Below are positions 24,303-32,810 of a stretch of 64,000 nucleotides of DNA, in pieces. The DNA lies in contig JAIOOS010000017.1 of assembly GCA_021414305.1 (NCBI GenBank), positions 434,001 through 498,000 on the forward strand, in the 5' to 3' direction. How positions within the stretch are numbered: position 1 is the first letter of the stretch; every line of letters starts with the position of its first letter. A model generated the notes under the pieces. That model worked only from the letters and a program-made list of their open reading frames with translations, had not been told where the DNA came from and did no database searches. Position numbers and translations under genes: made by a program. Origin of the DNA: Burkholderiales bacterium. GTDB lineage: Bacteria > Pseudomonadota > Gammaproteobacteria > Burkholderiales > Burkholderiaceae_C.

Positions 24303-26260
24303 GCGTTGGCGCGGAGCGCGCCGCCGTCGTTGGCCGCCGGGTCGGCGCGGCGCAGCTTCTTGAGATGCACCAGCAACAGCGAGATTGCCGCCGGCGTGAT
24401 GCCCGGCAGGCGTGCCGCCCGGCCGATCGTCTCGGGCCGATGCCGCGCCAGGACCTGACGCGCCTCGAACGACAGTGCCCGGACCGAGGCGTAGTCCAGC
24501 GTCGCGGGGAGGTCGACGTCGTCGGCGTTGCGGCTGCGCTCGACCTGCTCCTGCTGCTTGTCCAGGTAGCCGGCGTAGCGGGCCGAGGTTTCGATGCTCG
24601 CGATGATCTGGTCGGCCAAGGGACGACCAAGCTCGGCCCGGAGGGTTTCACGTGAAACCGCGTTGCCACCGGCCCATTGCGTGACCTCGTCGAAACCCAC
24701 GCCGGGGCGGCGCAGCAAGTCGAACATCGTGTAGTCGCGGCTCAGCTCGGGCAAGGCCTCTGTCGCCGGAGCCGGGCCGACACGGGTCGCCTGCAGCCTC
24801 GCGGTTTCACGTGAAACCCGCTCCTGCTTGCGCTCGAACGCTGCCCAACGCGCATCGGCCACGAGGCCGAGCCGGCGGCCGATCTCCGTCAGGCGGACAT
24901 CGGCGTTGTCCTCGCGCAGATGCAATCGGTACTCCGCACGGCTGGTGAACATCCGGTACGGCTCGGTCACGCCCTTGCTGACCAGGTCGTCGACGAGGAC
25001 GCCCAGGTAAGCCTGGTCGCGCGACGCTACCCAGGGCGCATCGCCGCGCACCGCGAGCGCTGCATTGAGCCCGGCGTGCAGGCCCTGCGCCGCCGCCTCC
25101 TCGTAGCCGGTGGTGCCGTTGATCTGCCCGGCGAAGAACAGCCCGGAGATCGAACGCGTCTCGAAGCTGGCCTTCAGGCCACGGGGGTCGAAGTAGTCGT
25201 ATTCGATCGCGTAGCCCGGCCGGACGACGTGCGCGTTCTCGAGCCCGGCGATCGAATGGACCGCGTCGAGCTGCACCTGGAAGGGCAACGAGGTCGAGAT
25301 GCCGTTCGGATAGACCTCGTGCGTCGTCAGGCCCTCGGGCTCGAGAAAGATCTGGTGCGAGTCCTTGCCGGCGAAGCGGTTGACCTTGTCCTCGATGCTC
25401 GGACAGTAGCGCGGGCCGACGCCATCGATCTTGCCGGTGAACATCGGGCTCTCGGCGAATCCGGCGCGGAGGATCTCGTGCGTGCGCGCGTTGGTCTGGG
25501 TGATCCAGCACGACACTTGACGCGGATGAGTGGCCGGATCGCCGAGGAAGCTGAAGACCGGGACCTCGGTCCGCGAATCGGCGCCCGGGCCGGCGCCGTC
25601 GCCCGGCTGCTCGACCAGGCGGCTGTAGTCGATCGTCCGACCGTCGAGTCGGGGCGGGGTGCCGGTCTTGAGGCGGCCCTGCGGCAGTTTCAGCTCCTTC
25701 AGGCGCGCCGACAGCGTCACCGCCGCCGGGTCGCCCGCCCGCCCGCCGACGTGGCTTTGCAGGCCGACGTGGATCTTGCCGTCGAGGAACGTCCCCGCCG
25801 TCAGAACCACAGCGGCGCACGAGAAGCGAACGCCCACTTGCGTCACAACCCCCGTCACCCGGTCACCGCTGACGATCAGATCATCGCAGGCCGCCTGGAA
25901 CAACCAGAGGGTCGGCTGGTTCTCGAGGCGCCGGCGGATCGCTGCGCGGTACAGCACCCGGTCGGCCTGGGCGCGGGTGGCGCGGACCGCCGGACCCTTG
26001 GAGCCGTTGAGGATGCGGAAGTGGATGCCGGCTTCGTCGGCCGCCTCGGCCATGGCGCCGCCGAGCGCGTCGATCTCCTTGACCAGATGGCCCTTGCCGA
26101 TCCCGCCGATCGACGGGTTGCAGCTCATCTGGCCGAGCGTCTCGAGCGAATGCGTCAGCAGCAGCGTGCGCGCGCCCATGCGCGCCGCGGCGAGCGCGGC
26201 TTCGCTGCCGGCGTGACCGCCGCCGACGACGATGACATCGAACTGCTGGGGAAATTGCAT
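24299..26260 (-). CDS. mnmG: tRNA uridine 5-carboxymethylaminomethyl modification enzyme MnmG (GidA)
   Basis: FAD-dependent partner of MnmE that installs cmnm5U at the wobble position of several tRNAs. 653 residues (family about 630). Seen: [23 protein letters not shown] (FAD-binding), [70 protein letters not shown] and [21 protein letters not shown]. The C-terminal segment holds two VSRET pentapeptides (at the minus-strand positions of the two parS sites), so partitioning sites shape the protein sequence here. Its stop overlaps the rsmG start. Confidence 0.98.
   Translation of the reverse strand: MQFPQQFDVIVVGGGHAGSEAALAAARMGARTLLLTHSLETLGQMSCNPSIGGIGKGHLVKEIDALGGAMAEAADEAGIHFRILNGSKGPAVRATRAQADRVLYRAAIRRRLENQPTLWLFQAACDDLIVSGDRVTGVVTQVGVRFSCAAVVLTAGTFLDGKIHVGLQSHVGGRAGDPAAVTLSARLKELKLPQGRLKTGTPPRLDGRTIDYSRLVEQPGDGAGPGADSRTEVPVFSFLGDPATHPRQVSCWITQTNARTHEILRAGFAESPMFTGKIDGVGPRYCPSIEDKVNRFAGKDSHQIFLEPEGLTTHEVYPNGISTSLPFQVQLDAVHSIAGLENAHVVRPGYAIEYDYFDPRGLKASFETRSISGLFFAGQINGTTGYEEAAAQGLHAGLNAALAVRGDAPWVASRDQAYLGVLVDDLVSKGVTEPYRMFTSRAEYRLHLREDNADVRLTEIGRRLGLVADARWAAFERKQERVSRETARLQATRVGPAPATEALPELSRDYTMFDLLRRPGVGFDEVTQWAGGNAVSRETLRAELGRPLADQIIASIETSARYAGYLDKQQEQVERSRNADDVDLPATLDYASVRALSFEARQVLARHRPETIGRAARLPGITPAAISLLLVHLKKLRRADPAANDGGALRANA
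24644..24659. other. parS site 1 inside mnmG
   Basis: Perfect 16-base palindrome GGTTTCACGTGAAACC, containing the universal 14-base ParB-binding core GTTTCACGTGAAAC. Only about 3.7 kb from parB and 1.1 kb from parA; read in the mnmG frame it encodes VSRET. Confidence 0.93.
24803..24818. other. parS site 2 inside mnmG
   Basis: A second identical 16-base palindrome GGTTTCACGTGAAACC, 159 bases from the first and in the same mnmG reading frame (again VSRET). A pair of exact copies leaves little doubt that these are ParB nucleation sites. Confidence 0.93.
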
Positions 26261-26312
26261 GCGGCCGCTCCGGCGAGGGCCGATTGTATTTTTTCCCGGC
26301 CGCTCAGACGGC

Positions 26313-26780
26313 TCAGGGGTTGCGCAGCATCTCCGTGTGCTCGATGCCGTCCTCGAGATACGGCGCGCCGACGACGGCGAAGCCGAACTCCTCGTAGAAG
26401 CGCTCGAGCCGGGTCTGCGCGGAAATGCGGATCGCGCCGCCCGGCCAGACCTCGGCCGTGTGCACGATCGCCCGCGCCACCAGCTCGCGGCCGAGGCCGC
26501 GGCCCCGCCCGTCGCCGAGGGTGATGACGCGGCCGATCGACACCTCGGCGTACTTCACACCCGGATCGAGCACGCGCGCGTAGGCGAGCGGCTCGCGCTG
26601 CGCCGGCGACCAGGCGGCAAGGTGCCAGGCCGATTCGTCGCAGCCGTCGGCGTCGAGGTAGATGCACTGCTGCTCGATGCTGAAGACGAGCTGGCGCGCG
26701 GCGTAGATGTGCTGCAGCTCGCGCACCGTGAGGTCGTCGAAGCGGCACCAGCGCCAGGAAAGCTCGGCCGGCGCGTTCAT
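26313..26780 (-). CDS. ElaA-like GNAT N-acetyltransferase
   Basis: Short GNAT-family protein, 155 residues, resembling E. coli Ela[27 protein letters not shown] at the N terminus, [39 protein letters not shown] (acetyl-CoA pyrophosphate loop) and [14 protein letters not shown]. Substrate unknown. ATG 26780 overlaps the ABC permease stop by 4 bases, so it is the last gene of a five-gene overlap-coupled operon. mnmG begins 52 bases downstream. Confidence 0.9.
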   Translation of the reverse strand: MNAPAELSWRWCRFDDLTVRELQHIYAARQLVFSIEQQCIYLDADGCDESAWHLAAWSPAQREPLAYARVLDPGVKYAEVSIGRVITLGDGRGRGLGRELVARAIVHTAEVWPGGAIRISAQTRLERFYEEFGFAVVGAPYLEDGIEHTEMLRNP

Positions 26781-27952
26781 TTCAGCGCCGCCTGGCGCAG
26801 CATGCGGGCGACGAACCAGACGCCCACGATGGTGAGCGCGACGCAGACCCCGAGCGGGATCAGCACCTGCGCCAGGTTGAAGTCCTCGCCCTTCAGCACC
26901 CGCGTCATCAGCGTGTTCTGCGCCAGCGCCGGCACCCACAGGTGCCATGGCGACTCGCCGCCGAGACTGAACACGTTCACCAGCGGCAGCAGCGAGGTCG
27001 CGAGGATGACGATGGTGGCGCTCGCCTGTGCTTCCTTGAAGGTCTTGCAGCGGATCGCCACCGCCATCAGCACCGCCGAAAGCGCCGCGGCGAAGGGCAG
27101 CAGCAGCACCAGGAACAGCAGTGCCTCGCGCAGCCCGTACTGGAACAGCGCCGCGAGCGTGTCGCTGCGCAATACCCACTGGCCGGGCAGGAAGCTGAAC
27201 GAGCTCAGCACCGCGATCAGCATGCTCACGCAGGCGACCGCGCCCCACTTGCCGACCACCAGCGCCCAGCGCTCCGCGGGATTCATCAGCAAGGGCTCGA
27301 GCGAGCCGCGCTCGCGCTCGCCGGCGGTGGTGTCCAGCGCCGCGGTGAGGGCGCCGTAGAGCACGGCCATCATCACGAAGTACGGCACCATGCCGGTGAT
27401 GCGCGTCGCCCGCGTCTGCTGGTTGGCGAGGTCGCGCTCCTCGACCCGCATCGGCTCGAGCACCTGCACCGCGATGCCGCGCAGCGCCAGATTGAGCACC
27501 GCGCGCTCGCGCCCGAAGGAGCCGAGCAACCGCTCGATCCGTGCCGTCGCCGCCTCGGAGCGCTGGTTGGCGCTGTCGGAGACGATCTCGACCACCGGCG
27601 TCTCGCCGCGCACGAGCGCGGCCTCGAAGTCGGCCGGCACCACCACCACCGGGTCGAGGAAGGTCGACTTGCGCAGCTGCGCTTCGTAGTCCTCGGGCGG
27701 TGCCTTCACCGTGTAGGTCTGCCGCTCCAGGAAGTTCTGCAGCGTCGGCGCGTTCGCCAGGCCGGCAACGTAGACCGCGCGCTGCTCGGCGCGCGATTCG
27801 AGCGAGGCGACGAGGGCGGAGACGCCGAGCAGCGCCAGCGGCCCGAGCAGCACCGAAGACACCAGCACCGTCAGCAGCGTGCGCCGGTCGCGCAGCGCGT
27901 CGGTGAGCTCCTTGCGGAGCACCGTGAGCACGGCGGCAAGACTGCGCCTCAT
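26777..27952 (-). CDS. ABC transporter permease (NatB/ABC-2 type)
   Basis: 391-residue ABC-2 membrane subunit. One helix lies near the N terminus (about residues 24-45, RRTLLTVLVSSVLLGPLALLG), then a large extracytoplasmic domain to about residue 190, then five to six helices with the sequence ERERGSLEPLLMNPAERW between the second and third, a hallmark of NatB/YhaP sodium-exporter-type permeases. Cargo is unknown; Na+ or drug export are typical for the family. It overlaps the ATPase gene upstream and the acetyltransferase downstream by 4 bases each. Confidence 0.92.
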   Translation of the reverse strand: MRRSLAAVLTVLRKELTDALRDRRTLLTVLVSSVLLGPLALLGVSALVASLESRAEQRAVYVAGLANAPTLQNFLERQTYTVKAPPEDYEAQLRKSTFLDPVVVVPADFEAALVRGETPVVEIVSDSANQRSEAATARIERLLGSFGRERAVLNLALRGIAVQVLEPMRVEERDLANQQTRATRITGMVPYFVMMAVLYGALTAALDTTAGERERGSLEPLLMNPAERWALVVGKWGAVACVSMLIAVLSSFSFLPGQWVLRSDTLAALFQYGLREALLFLVLLLPFAAALSAVLMAVAIRCKTFKEAQASATIVILATSLLPLVNVFSLGGESPWHLWVPALAQNTLMTRVLKGEDFNLAQVLIPLGVCVALTIVGVWFVARMLRQAALK

Positions 27953-28782
27953 GCGCTCGCCCCCGCCGGGATCGCCGCGCCGCGCGCTGGCGCAAACGCG
28001 AGCTGGACGAAGGCTTCCTCGAAGTCGGTCTGCCCGGTCCGCTCGAGCAGCTCGGCGACCGTGCCGCTGGCGACCGTGCGGCCGTCGGCGACGACGACGA
28101 CGCTGTCGCACAGGCGCTCGACCTCCTGCATGATGTGGGTCGAAAAGACGATGCACTTCGCGCCGCCCGCGGGCGTGCGCAGCCAGCGCAGGCTCTCGCG
28201 CAAGGCGCGGGTGGCGAGCACGTCGAGGCCGTTGGTCGGCTCGTCGAGAACGATGTTGGCCGGGTCGTGAACCAGCGCCCGCGCCAGCGCCGTCTTCATC
28301 CGCTCGCCCTGGCTGAAGCCCTCGGTGCGGCGGTCGAGGAGGGCCGTCATGTCGAACATGCGCGCCAGGTCCTCGGCGCGCGCGTCGGCGGCGGCGCGCT
28401 CCATCCCTTGCAGGGCGCCGTAGTAGACGATGTTCTCGCGCGCCGTGAGCCGCGGGTACAGGCCGCGCGAGTCGGAGAGCACGCCCATCCGCGCCAGCAC
28501 CTCGCGCGGCCTAGAGACGACGTCGATCCCGTCGACCGCCATCCGCCCCGCCTCGGGCGTGATCAGGCCGGCGAGCATGCGCAGGGTCGTCGTCTTGCCT
28601 GCGCCGTTCGGGCCGAGCAGGCCGGTGATGTGGCCGCCCGGCGCGTTGAAGCTGACGTCGCGCACCGCGTGCACGACCTGCGGCCCGGCCCGCTTCGCGC
28701 CGAGACCCAGAAGGCCACCGAGCCCGCGCTTGCCCGAAGTCGCGGCAACGAACGAGCGGGCGACGCCGCTGACCTCGATCAT
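27949..28782 (-). CDS. ABC transporter ATP-binding protein (NatA type)
   Basis: 277-residue ATPase paired with the NatB-like permease. Walker A GLLGPNGAGKTTTLRML (about residues 55-63), a signature loop FSQGERMKTALARAL (LSGGQ replaced by FSQGE, typical of NatA) and Walker B NIVLDEPTNGLD, with the H-loop in VFSTHIMQE. An N-terminal insert of about 15 residues (TSGKRGLGGLLGLGAKRAG) separates the first strand from the core. It starts at ATG 28782, overlapping the peptidase stop. Confidence 0.94.
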   Translation of the reverse strand: MIEVSGVARSFVAATSGKRGLGGLLGLGAKRAGPQVVHAVRDVSFNAPGGHITGLLGPNGAGKTTTLRMLAGLITPEAGRMAVDGIDVVSRPREVLARMGVLSDSRGLYPRLTARENIVYYGALQGMERAAADARAEDLARMFDMTALLDRRTEGFSQGERMKTALARALVHDPANIVLDEPTNGLDVLATRALRESLRWLRTPAGGAKCIVFSTHIMQEVERLCDSVVVVADGRTVASGTVAELLERTGQTDFEEAFVQLAFAPARGAAIPAGASA

Positions 28783-30290
28783 CGTCCGGGCTCCGAGGCC
28801 TTGGCGTGGGCCGAGCGCAGGGAAACGAACGCGGGCGGGCGCGGCACCTTGGCGGCGCAGCTCGCGTCGACCGCCAGCGCCTCGGCATCGGTGCCGGCGT
28901 CGACGAAGCGGAAGACGACGTCGCGCATGCAGCCGATCGCCATCACGCCGTGGCCGGCGTTGGCGACCACGACGTGCCGGGCCAGCGGCCCGAGCGCCTT
29001 GGCCACGCGCTCGCCGTGGCGCGGCGGCGTCGCCGGGTCGATGCCGCCGCTGAGCACGAGCGTCGCCGAGGGGGCCGTGGGCAGGGTGTAGAAGGCGGCC
29101 GGCACCGCGCCGCGCGGCCAGACCGAGCACAGCTTCTCGTACATCCGCGCGAACGCGTTGCCGAACTCTCCGCCCGGCTTGTCGGCGCTGGCCGCCAGGC
29201 GGGGCAGGTCCTCGGCGCACACCACCGAGAAGTGCATGCCCATGGCGAGGCGGCTCGACTTCGTCGCGACCTGGGTCGCGCTCAGGCCGATCAGGCCGGC
29301 GTAGTCGCCGCGCGCCGCGGCGTCGATCGCCTCCGGCAGCGCCGCGGCCAGCGGCGGCGAATAGAGTGCGCCACGCACTGCGCCGAGCACCAGCTCGCGC
29401 GTCAGCGTGAACCGCTCTTCGATCCCCGTCAGCGGGTGCAGCGCCTTCGCCTCGCGCGGCAGGCCCTGCAGGAGCGCGGCGAAGCGGGCACGCAGGTCGG
29501 GATGCGCCTTGGCGCACGCCGGCTCGGCGGCGCAAGACTCCGCGAGCCGGTCGAACGCGGCCTGGTTGTCGGTGGAAAAGCTCGCCGGCAGCGCCATGTC
29601 GGGCGGCGCCACGCCGTCGATCACGGTCCGCCGCACGGTCTGGGGAAACTGGCGCAGCATCTCGAGCGCGACCCGCGTTCCGTACGAGCCGCCGATCAGG
29701 TCCACCCGCTCGGCGCCGAGCTGGCGGCGAACGGCGTCGAGGTCCTGCACGGCGATCGCGGTCGTGAAGAAGCCGAGGTCGGCCTCGGTCTTCAGGTACG
29801 GCTTCTTGAGCAGCGCCGCCTTGCACTCCGAAAGCAGGCGCACCTGCCGCTCGGGCTCGGCCTGCTCGGCGAGCGTCTCGTCCTCCGGATCCTTGCAAGC
29901 CAGGGGCGCGGAGCCGCCGGTGCCGCGCTGGTCGACGAAGACGATGTCGCGCCGGTTGTTCAGGCGCGAGAACAGCGCCATCACCTGCGGCGCGAGCACC
30001 GTCGCGCTCTGCCCCGGGCCGCCGGCGAGGAAGAACACCGGGTCGGCGAGCTTTCGCCGCGCCAACGCCGGAACGACGACGTACTTGATCTCCAGGCTGC
30101 CGTGCTCCGCATGCTCCGGATCGAGCGGGCGCTTGACGCTGCCGCACAGCACGCCGTTGCGGAAGCCAGCAACGTGGCAGTCGCTGAGCCCTGCCGGCAG
30201 CGCGTCGGCGGCCGTTGCCGAAGCGGCCGTGGCCAGTCCGGCCGCGAGGATGGCCAGCGCCGCGAAGGCCCGCACTGCCCGCCGCTTCAT
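28779..30290 (-). CDS. Secreted alpha/beta hydrolase (tripeptidyl aminopeptidase-like, TAP family)
   Basis: 503-residue exported serine hydrolase. Sec signal peptide (MKRRAVRAFAALAILAAGLATAASATA, cleaved near residue 27). Catalytic domain: oxyanion segment VFFLAGGPGQSA, DIVFVDQRGTGGSAPLAC, nucleophile motif LIGGSYGTRVALEML, then VLSGGIDPATPP (Asp) and VVANAGHGVMAIGCM (His), with the C-terminal TAP-like extension. Similar enzymes release N-terminal di- or tripeptides, or act as proline iminopeptidases; substrate not determined. It overlaps the glutaredoxin-like gene upstream and the ABC ATPase downstream by 4 bases each, so it is likely co-expressed with the exporter. Confidence 0.9.
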   Translation of the reverse strand: MKRRAVRAFAALAILAAGLATAASATAADALPAGLSDCHVAGFRNGVLCGSVKRPLDPEHAEHGSLEIKYVVVPALARRKLADPVFFLAGGPGQSATVLAPQVMALFSRLNNRRDIVFVDQRGTGGSAPLACKDPEDETLAEQAEPERQVRLLSECKAALLKKPYLKTEADLGFFTTAIAVQDLDAVRRQLGAERVDLIGGSYGTRVALEMLRQFPQTVRRTVIDGVAPPDMALPASFSTDNQAAFDRLAESCAAEPACAKAHPDLRARFAALLQGLPREAKALHPLTGIEERFTLTRELVLGAVRGALYSPPLAAALPEAIDAAARGDYAGLIGLSATQVATKSSRLAMGMHFSVVCAEDLPRLAASADKPGGEFGNAFARMYEKLCSVWPRGAVPAAFYTLPTAPSATLVLSGGIDPATPPRHGERVAKALGPLARHVVVANAGHGVMAIGCMRDVVFRFVDAGTDAEALAVDASCAAKVPRPPAFVSLRSAHAKASEPGR

Positions 30291-30667
30291 TCGCCGAGCG
30301 TGCGCTTCAGCTCACCGCTGGCGATGAGGGCCTCGATCTCCTTGCCGCCGCCGACCAGCGCGCCCTTGACGAAGACCATCGGAAAGGTCGGCCAGCCGCT
30401 CCACATCTTCAGCGCATTGCGCCGGCGCCACTCGCTGAAGTAGCTGCCGTACTCGAGGTAGTGGTGGGACACGCCGGCGGCCGTCAGCGCCTTGCGGGCG
30501 CGGCGCACGACCGGGTTGCCGGCCATGCCGACGACGAGCACCGGATTCGAGCTCGCCGCGGCCTGGACGTTGTGGACGATGTCGGCGTTGAGCGTCGCCA
30601 CCCGCTCGCGGATCGCGGGATGCAGGCGGGCTTCTTCGAGGATCGTGCGCGGCATGAAGTGGCTCAT
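30287..30667 (-). CDS. Glutaredoxin-like protein without any cysteine
   Basis: 126 residues with the fold signatures of monothiol glutaredoxins: the first strand NPVLVVGMAGNP, then MWSGWPTFPMVFVKGALVGGGKEIEALIASGEL, where WPTFP carries the conserved cis-Pro and GGGKEI the glutathione-binding loop. The catalytic CGFS/CPYC position reads GNPVVRRA, and there is no Cys in the whole protein, so thiol redox or Fe-S chemistry of the usual kind is impossible. It may bind glutathione or act as an adaptor. ATG 30667 (MSHFMPRT) is chosen over an upstream in-frame start at 30697. First gene of the five-gene operon. Confidence 0.85.
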   Translation of the reverse strand: MSHFMPRTILEEARLHPAIRERVATLNADIVHNVQAAASSNPVLVVGMAGNPVVRRARKALTAAGVSHHYLEYGSYFSEWRRRNALKMWSGWPTFPMVFVKGALVGGGKEIEALIASGELKRTLGE

Positions 30668-30752
30668 CCGGAAACGGATTGGCGGCGACCATACCATCGC
30701 CTGCGAAGACCCCCGGCCGGCCCGCTTGGCGAAGCCGCGGCGCGCGGGCGCC

Positions 30753-31643
30753 TCAGGTGGCGAGCACGCCGCGCTGGAAGTCGCTCACCGCGCGATGCAG
30801 CTCGGCGGTCGTGTTCATGACGAACGGCCCGTGCTGCGCGATCGGCTCGCCGAGCGGCCGGCCAGCCACCAGCAGCACCCGCGCGGGGCCGGTCGCGCCA
30901 GCGGGCGCCGCCAGCCGCACGCCGCTCGCGCCGGCGTCGTTGGCCAGCACGGCCATGCGCTCGACCTCGACCCGCGTCGTCGCCGCCGTCTCGCCGATGT
31001 CGACTTCGCCGCCGTAGACGTAGGCGAAGGCGTTGTGCCCGGCCGGGATCGCAGCCTCGAACGACTGGCCGGCGGGAATCGCCAGGTCGAGGACGATCGG
31101 CTCGGTGGTCGGCCGCTCGACCGCGCCGGCGACGCCCTGGCTGGCGCCGGCGATGACGCGCACCGACACGCCCTCGGCCGTGGTCAACGCCGGCACGCCG
31201 GCCGGGGCGATGTCGCGGTAGGCCGGCGGCTGCATCTTGTCCTTGGCGGCGAGGTTGACCCAGAGCTGGAAGCCCGCCATCCGGCCGGCCTCCTGCTCGG
31301 GCATCTCCGAGTGGATGATGCCGCGCCCGGCGGTCATCCATTGCACGCTGCCGGGCTCGAGCAGGCCGACGTTGCCGACGCTGTCGCGGTGCCGCATGCG
31401 ACCCTCGAGCATGATCGTCACGGTCTCGAAGCCGCGGTGCGGATGATCGGGAAAGCCGCCGATGTAGTCGGCCGCGGCATCGCTGCCGAAGGCGTCGAGC
31501 ATCAGGAACGGGTCGAGCCTGCGCTGCAGCGGCTGGGTCAGTACGCGGGTCAGCTTGACGCCGTCGCCGTCGGAGGTCGGCTGGCCAAGGACGATGCGCT
31601 CGACGCCGCGCGAGCGGAAGGAAACGGGGGCGGTGGTGTTCAT
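30753..31643 (-). CDS. Pirin family protein
   Basis: Cupin-fold pirin, 296 residues. The N-terminal cupin has the iron-binding set in FPDHPHRGFETVTIMLEGRM (HxH) and GSVQWMTAGRGIIHSEMP (H and E); LWVNLAAKDKMQPPAYRDI and the C-terminal cupin (AYVYGGEVDIG, PFVMNT) complete the family pattern. Bacterial pirins include quercetinase-like enzymes and regulators of central metabolism; no specific role can be assigned. It starts at ATG 31643, 140 bases from the divergent GST gene. Confidence 0.93.
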   Translation of the reverse strand: MNTTAPVSFRSRGVERIVLGQPTSDGDGVKLTRVLTQPLQRRLDPFLMLDAFGSDAAADYIGGFPDHPHRGFETVTIMLEGRMRHRDSVGNVGLLEPGSVQWMTAGRGIIHSEMPEQEAGRMAGFQLWVNLAAKDKMQPPAYRDIAPAGVPALTTAEGVSVRVIAGASQGVAGAVERPTTEPIVLDLAIPAGQSFEAAIPAGHNAFAYVYGGEVDIGETAATTRVEVERMAVLANDAGASGVRLAAPAGATGPARVLLVAGRPLGEPIAQHGPFVMNTTAELHRAVSDFQRGVLAT

Positions 31644-31783
31644 GGAATCAATGTAGCGCCGCGCCCGCCGGACGCAAGCCGCAGCGCTTTGCACGCAGCG
31701 TTGCAAGGGGGCGAATGTTCTCCGCCGGCAGCCCGCCGCGAACGCGGGTGTAATAGCCACCCCTTCGCTCACGAGATCACCCC

Positions 31784-32392
31784 ATGAAGCTCTACTACAG
31801 CCCCGGCGCCTGTTCGCTCTCTCCGCACATCGTCCTCGAAGAGTCGGGCCTCGCCTTCGAACCGGTGCTCGCGAGCACCAAGACGCACAAGCTGCAGGAC
31901 GGCACCGACTACTACACGATCAACAGCAAGGGCTACGTGCCGCTGCTCGAGCTCGACGACGGCACCCGGCTGAGCGAAGGGCCGGTGATCGTCCAGTACG
32001 TCGCCGACCAGGTGCCGGCGAAGAAGCTCGCTCCGCCGGCGGGGACGATGGAGCGCTACCGCCTCCAGGAATGGCTCAACTTCATCACCAGCGAGCTGCA
32101 CAAGGGAATCGGCGGCATGTTCAATCCGGCGATGCCGGAAGAGGCCAAGGTGCTGATGCGGGCCAAGGGTCTCGACCGGCTGAAGTGGGTGGATGCCCAG
32201 CTCGAGGGCCGGCAATACACCATGGGCGACGCCTTCTCGGTCGCCGATGCCTATCTGTTCACGGTCACCAACTGGACCGGAGCGGTCGGCATCGACATCG
32301 CGCCGCTGAAGAACCTGAGCGCGTTCATGGCGCGGATGAAGGCCCGGCCGGCGGTGGAGAAGGCGATGCGGGACGAGGGCCTGATCAAGTAG
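31784..32392 (+). CDS. Glutathione S-transferase, beta class
   Basis: 202-residue cytosolic GST. The N-terminal thioredoxin-like domain has MKLYYSPGACSLSPHIVLEE with the beta-class Cys10, the cis-Pro loop NSKGYVPLLELDDGTRLSEG and the glutathione-binding LSEGPVIVQYVAD; the helical domain ends with FSVADAYLFTVTNW. Likely conjugates or reduces electrophiles. ATG 31784 is the natural start. A small secreted-protein gene follows 8 bases after the stop. Confidence 0.95.
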   Translation: MKLYYSPGACSLSPHIVLEESGLAFEPVLASTKTHKLQDGTDYYTINSKGYVPLLELDDGTRLSEGPVIVQYVADQVPAKKLAPPAGTMERYRLQEWLNFITSELHKGIGGMFNPAMPEEAKVLMRAKGLDRLKWVDAQLEGRQYTMGDAFSVADAYLFTVTNWTGAVGIDIAPLKNLSAFMARMKARPAVEKAMRDEGLIK

Positions 32393-32400
32393 CTTCGGCG

Positions 32401-32763
32401 ATGCGTTGCCTGTTCGCACTCCCGCTCGCCGCGATCGGCGTCGCCGCCGCGGCAGCGCCCGCCCCCGGCCGCTACGAGGCGACGCTGTGCGTCTCGGCCT
32501 CGGCCTCGGCGCCGCCCTCATGCGGGGCGGCCGAGCTCGAGGTGCGCTCGGCCACGCGCGCCGAGGTGCGGGTGGCCGACATCGTCTACCGGCTGAGCCT
32601 GCGGCCGGCGCAAGTCGATGTGACCACCCTGCACGGGCGGATGCAGATCGACGAGTTCAGCGCCGAGTACGCGTGGCAGGGCGACGTGCTGAGCTTCATC
32701 GACACCGACAAGCAGGCGCGCTACGAAGTCCGCACCGGCGCCCGCCTGGGCCGCGCCCGCTAG
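32401..32763 (+). CDS. Small exported protein of unknown function
   Basis: 120 residues. Signal peptide MRCLFALPLAAIGVAAAAAPA, then a mature part of about 100 residues with alternating polar/hydrophobic strands (RYEATLCVSASAS, ADIVYRLSLRPAQVDVTTLHG, AEYAWQGDVLSFIDT), suggesting a small beta-barrel or sandwich. Two Cys (about residues 30 and 41) could form a disulfide. No family recognised. It begins 8 bases after the GST stop, so it is probably co-transcribed. Confidence 0.7.
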   Translation: MRCLFALPLAAIGVAAAAAPAPGRYEATLCVSASASAPPSCGAAELEVRSATRAEVRVADIVYRLSLRPAQVDVTTLHGRMQIDEFSAEYAWQGDVLSFIDTDKQARYEVRTGARLGRAR

Positions 32764-32790
32764 TCCGACCCCCGAGTCCCCGCGGGCCGG

Positions 32791-32810
32791 ACCTCGCCTT
32801 CAGGCGAGGT
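32791..32810. terminator. GC hairpin between converging genes
   Basis: ACCTCGCC and GGCGAGGT form a perfect 8-bp stem with a 4-base loop, at the convergent ends of the small exported-protein gene and the ABC ATPase gene; it includes the ABC stop codon. No T-tract, so a terminator role is uncertain. Confidence 0.35.
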
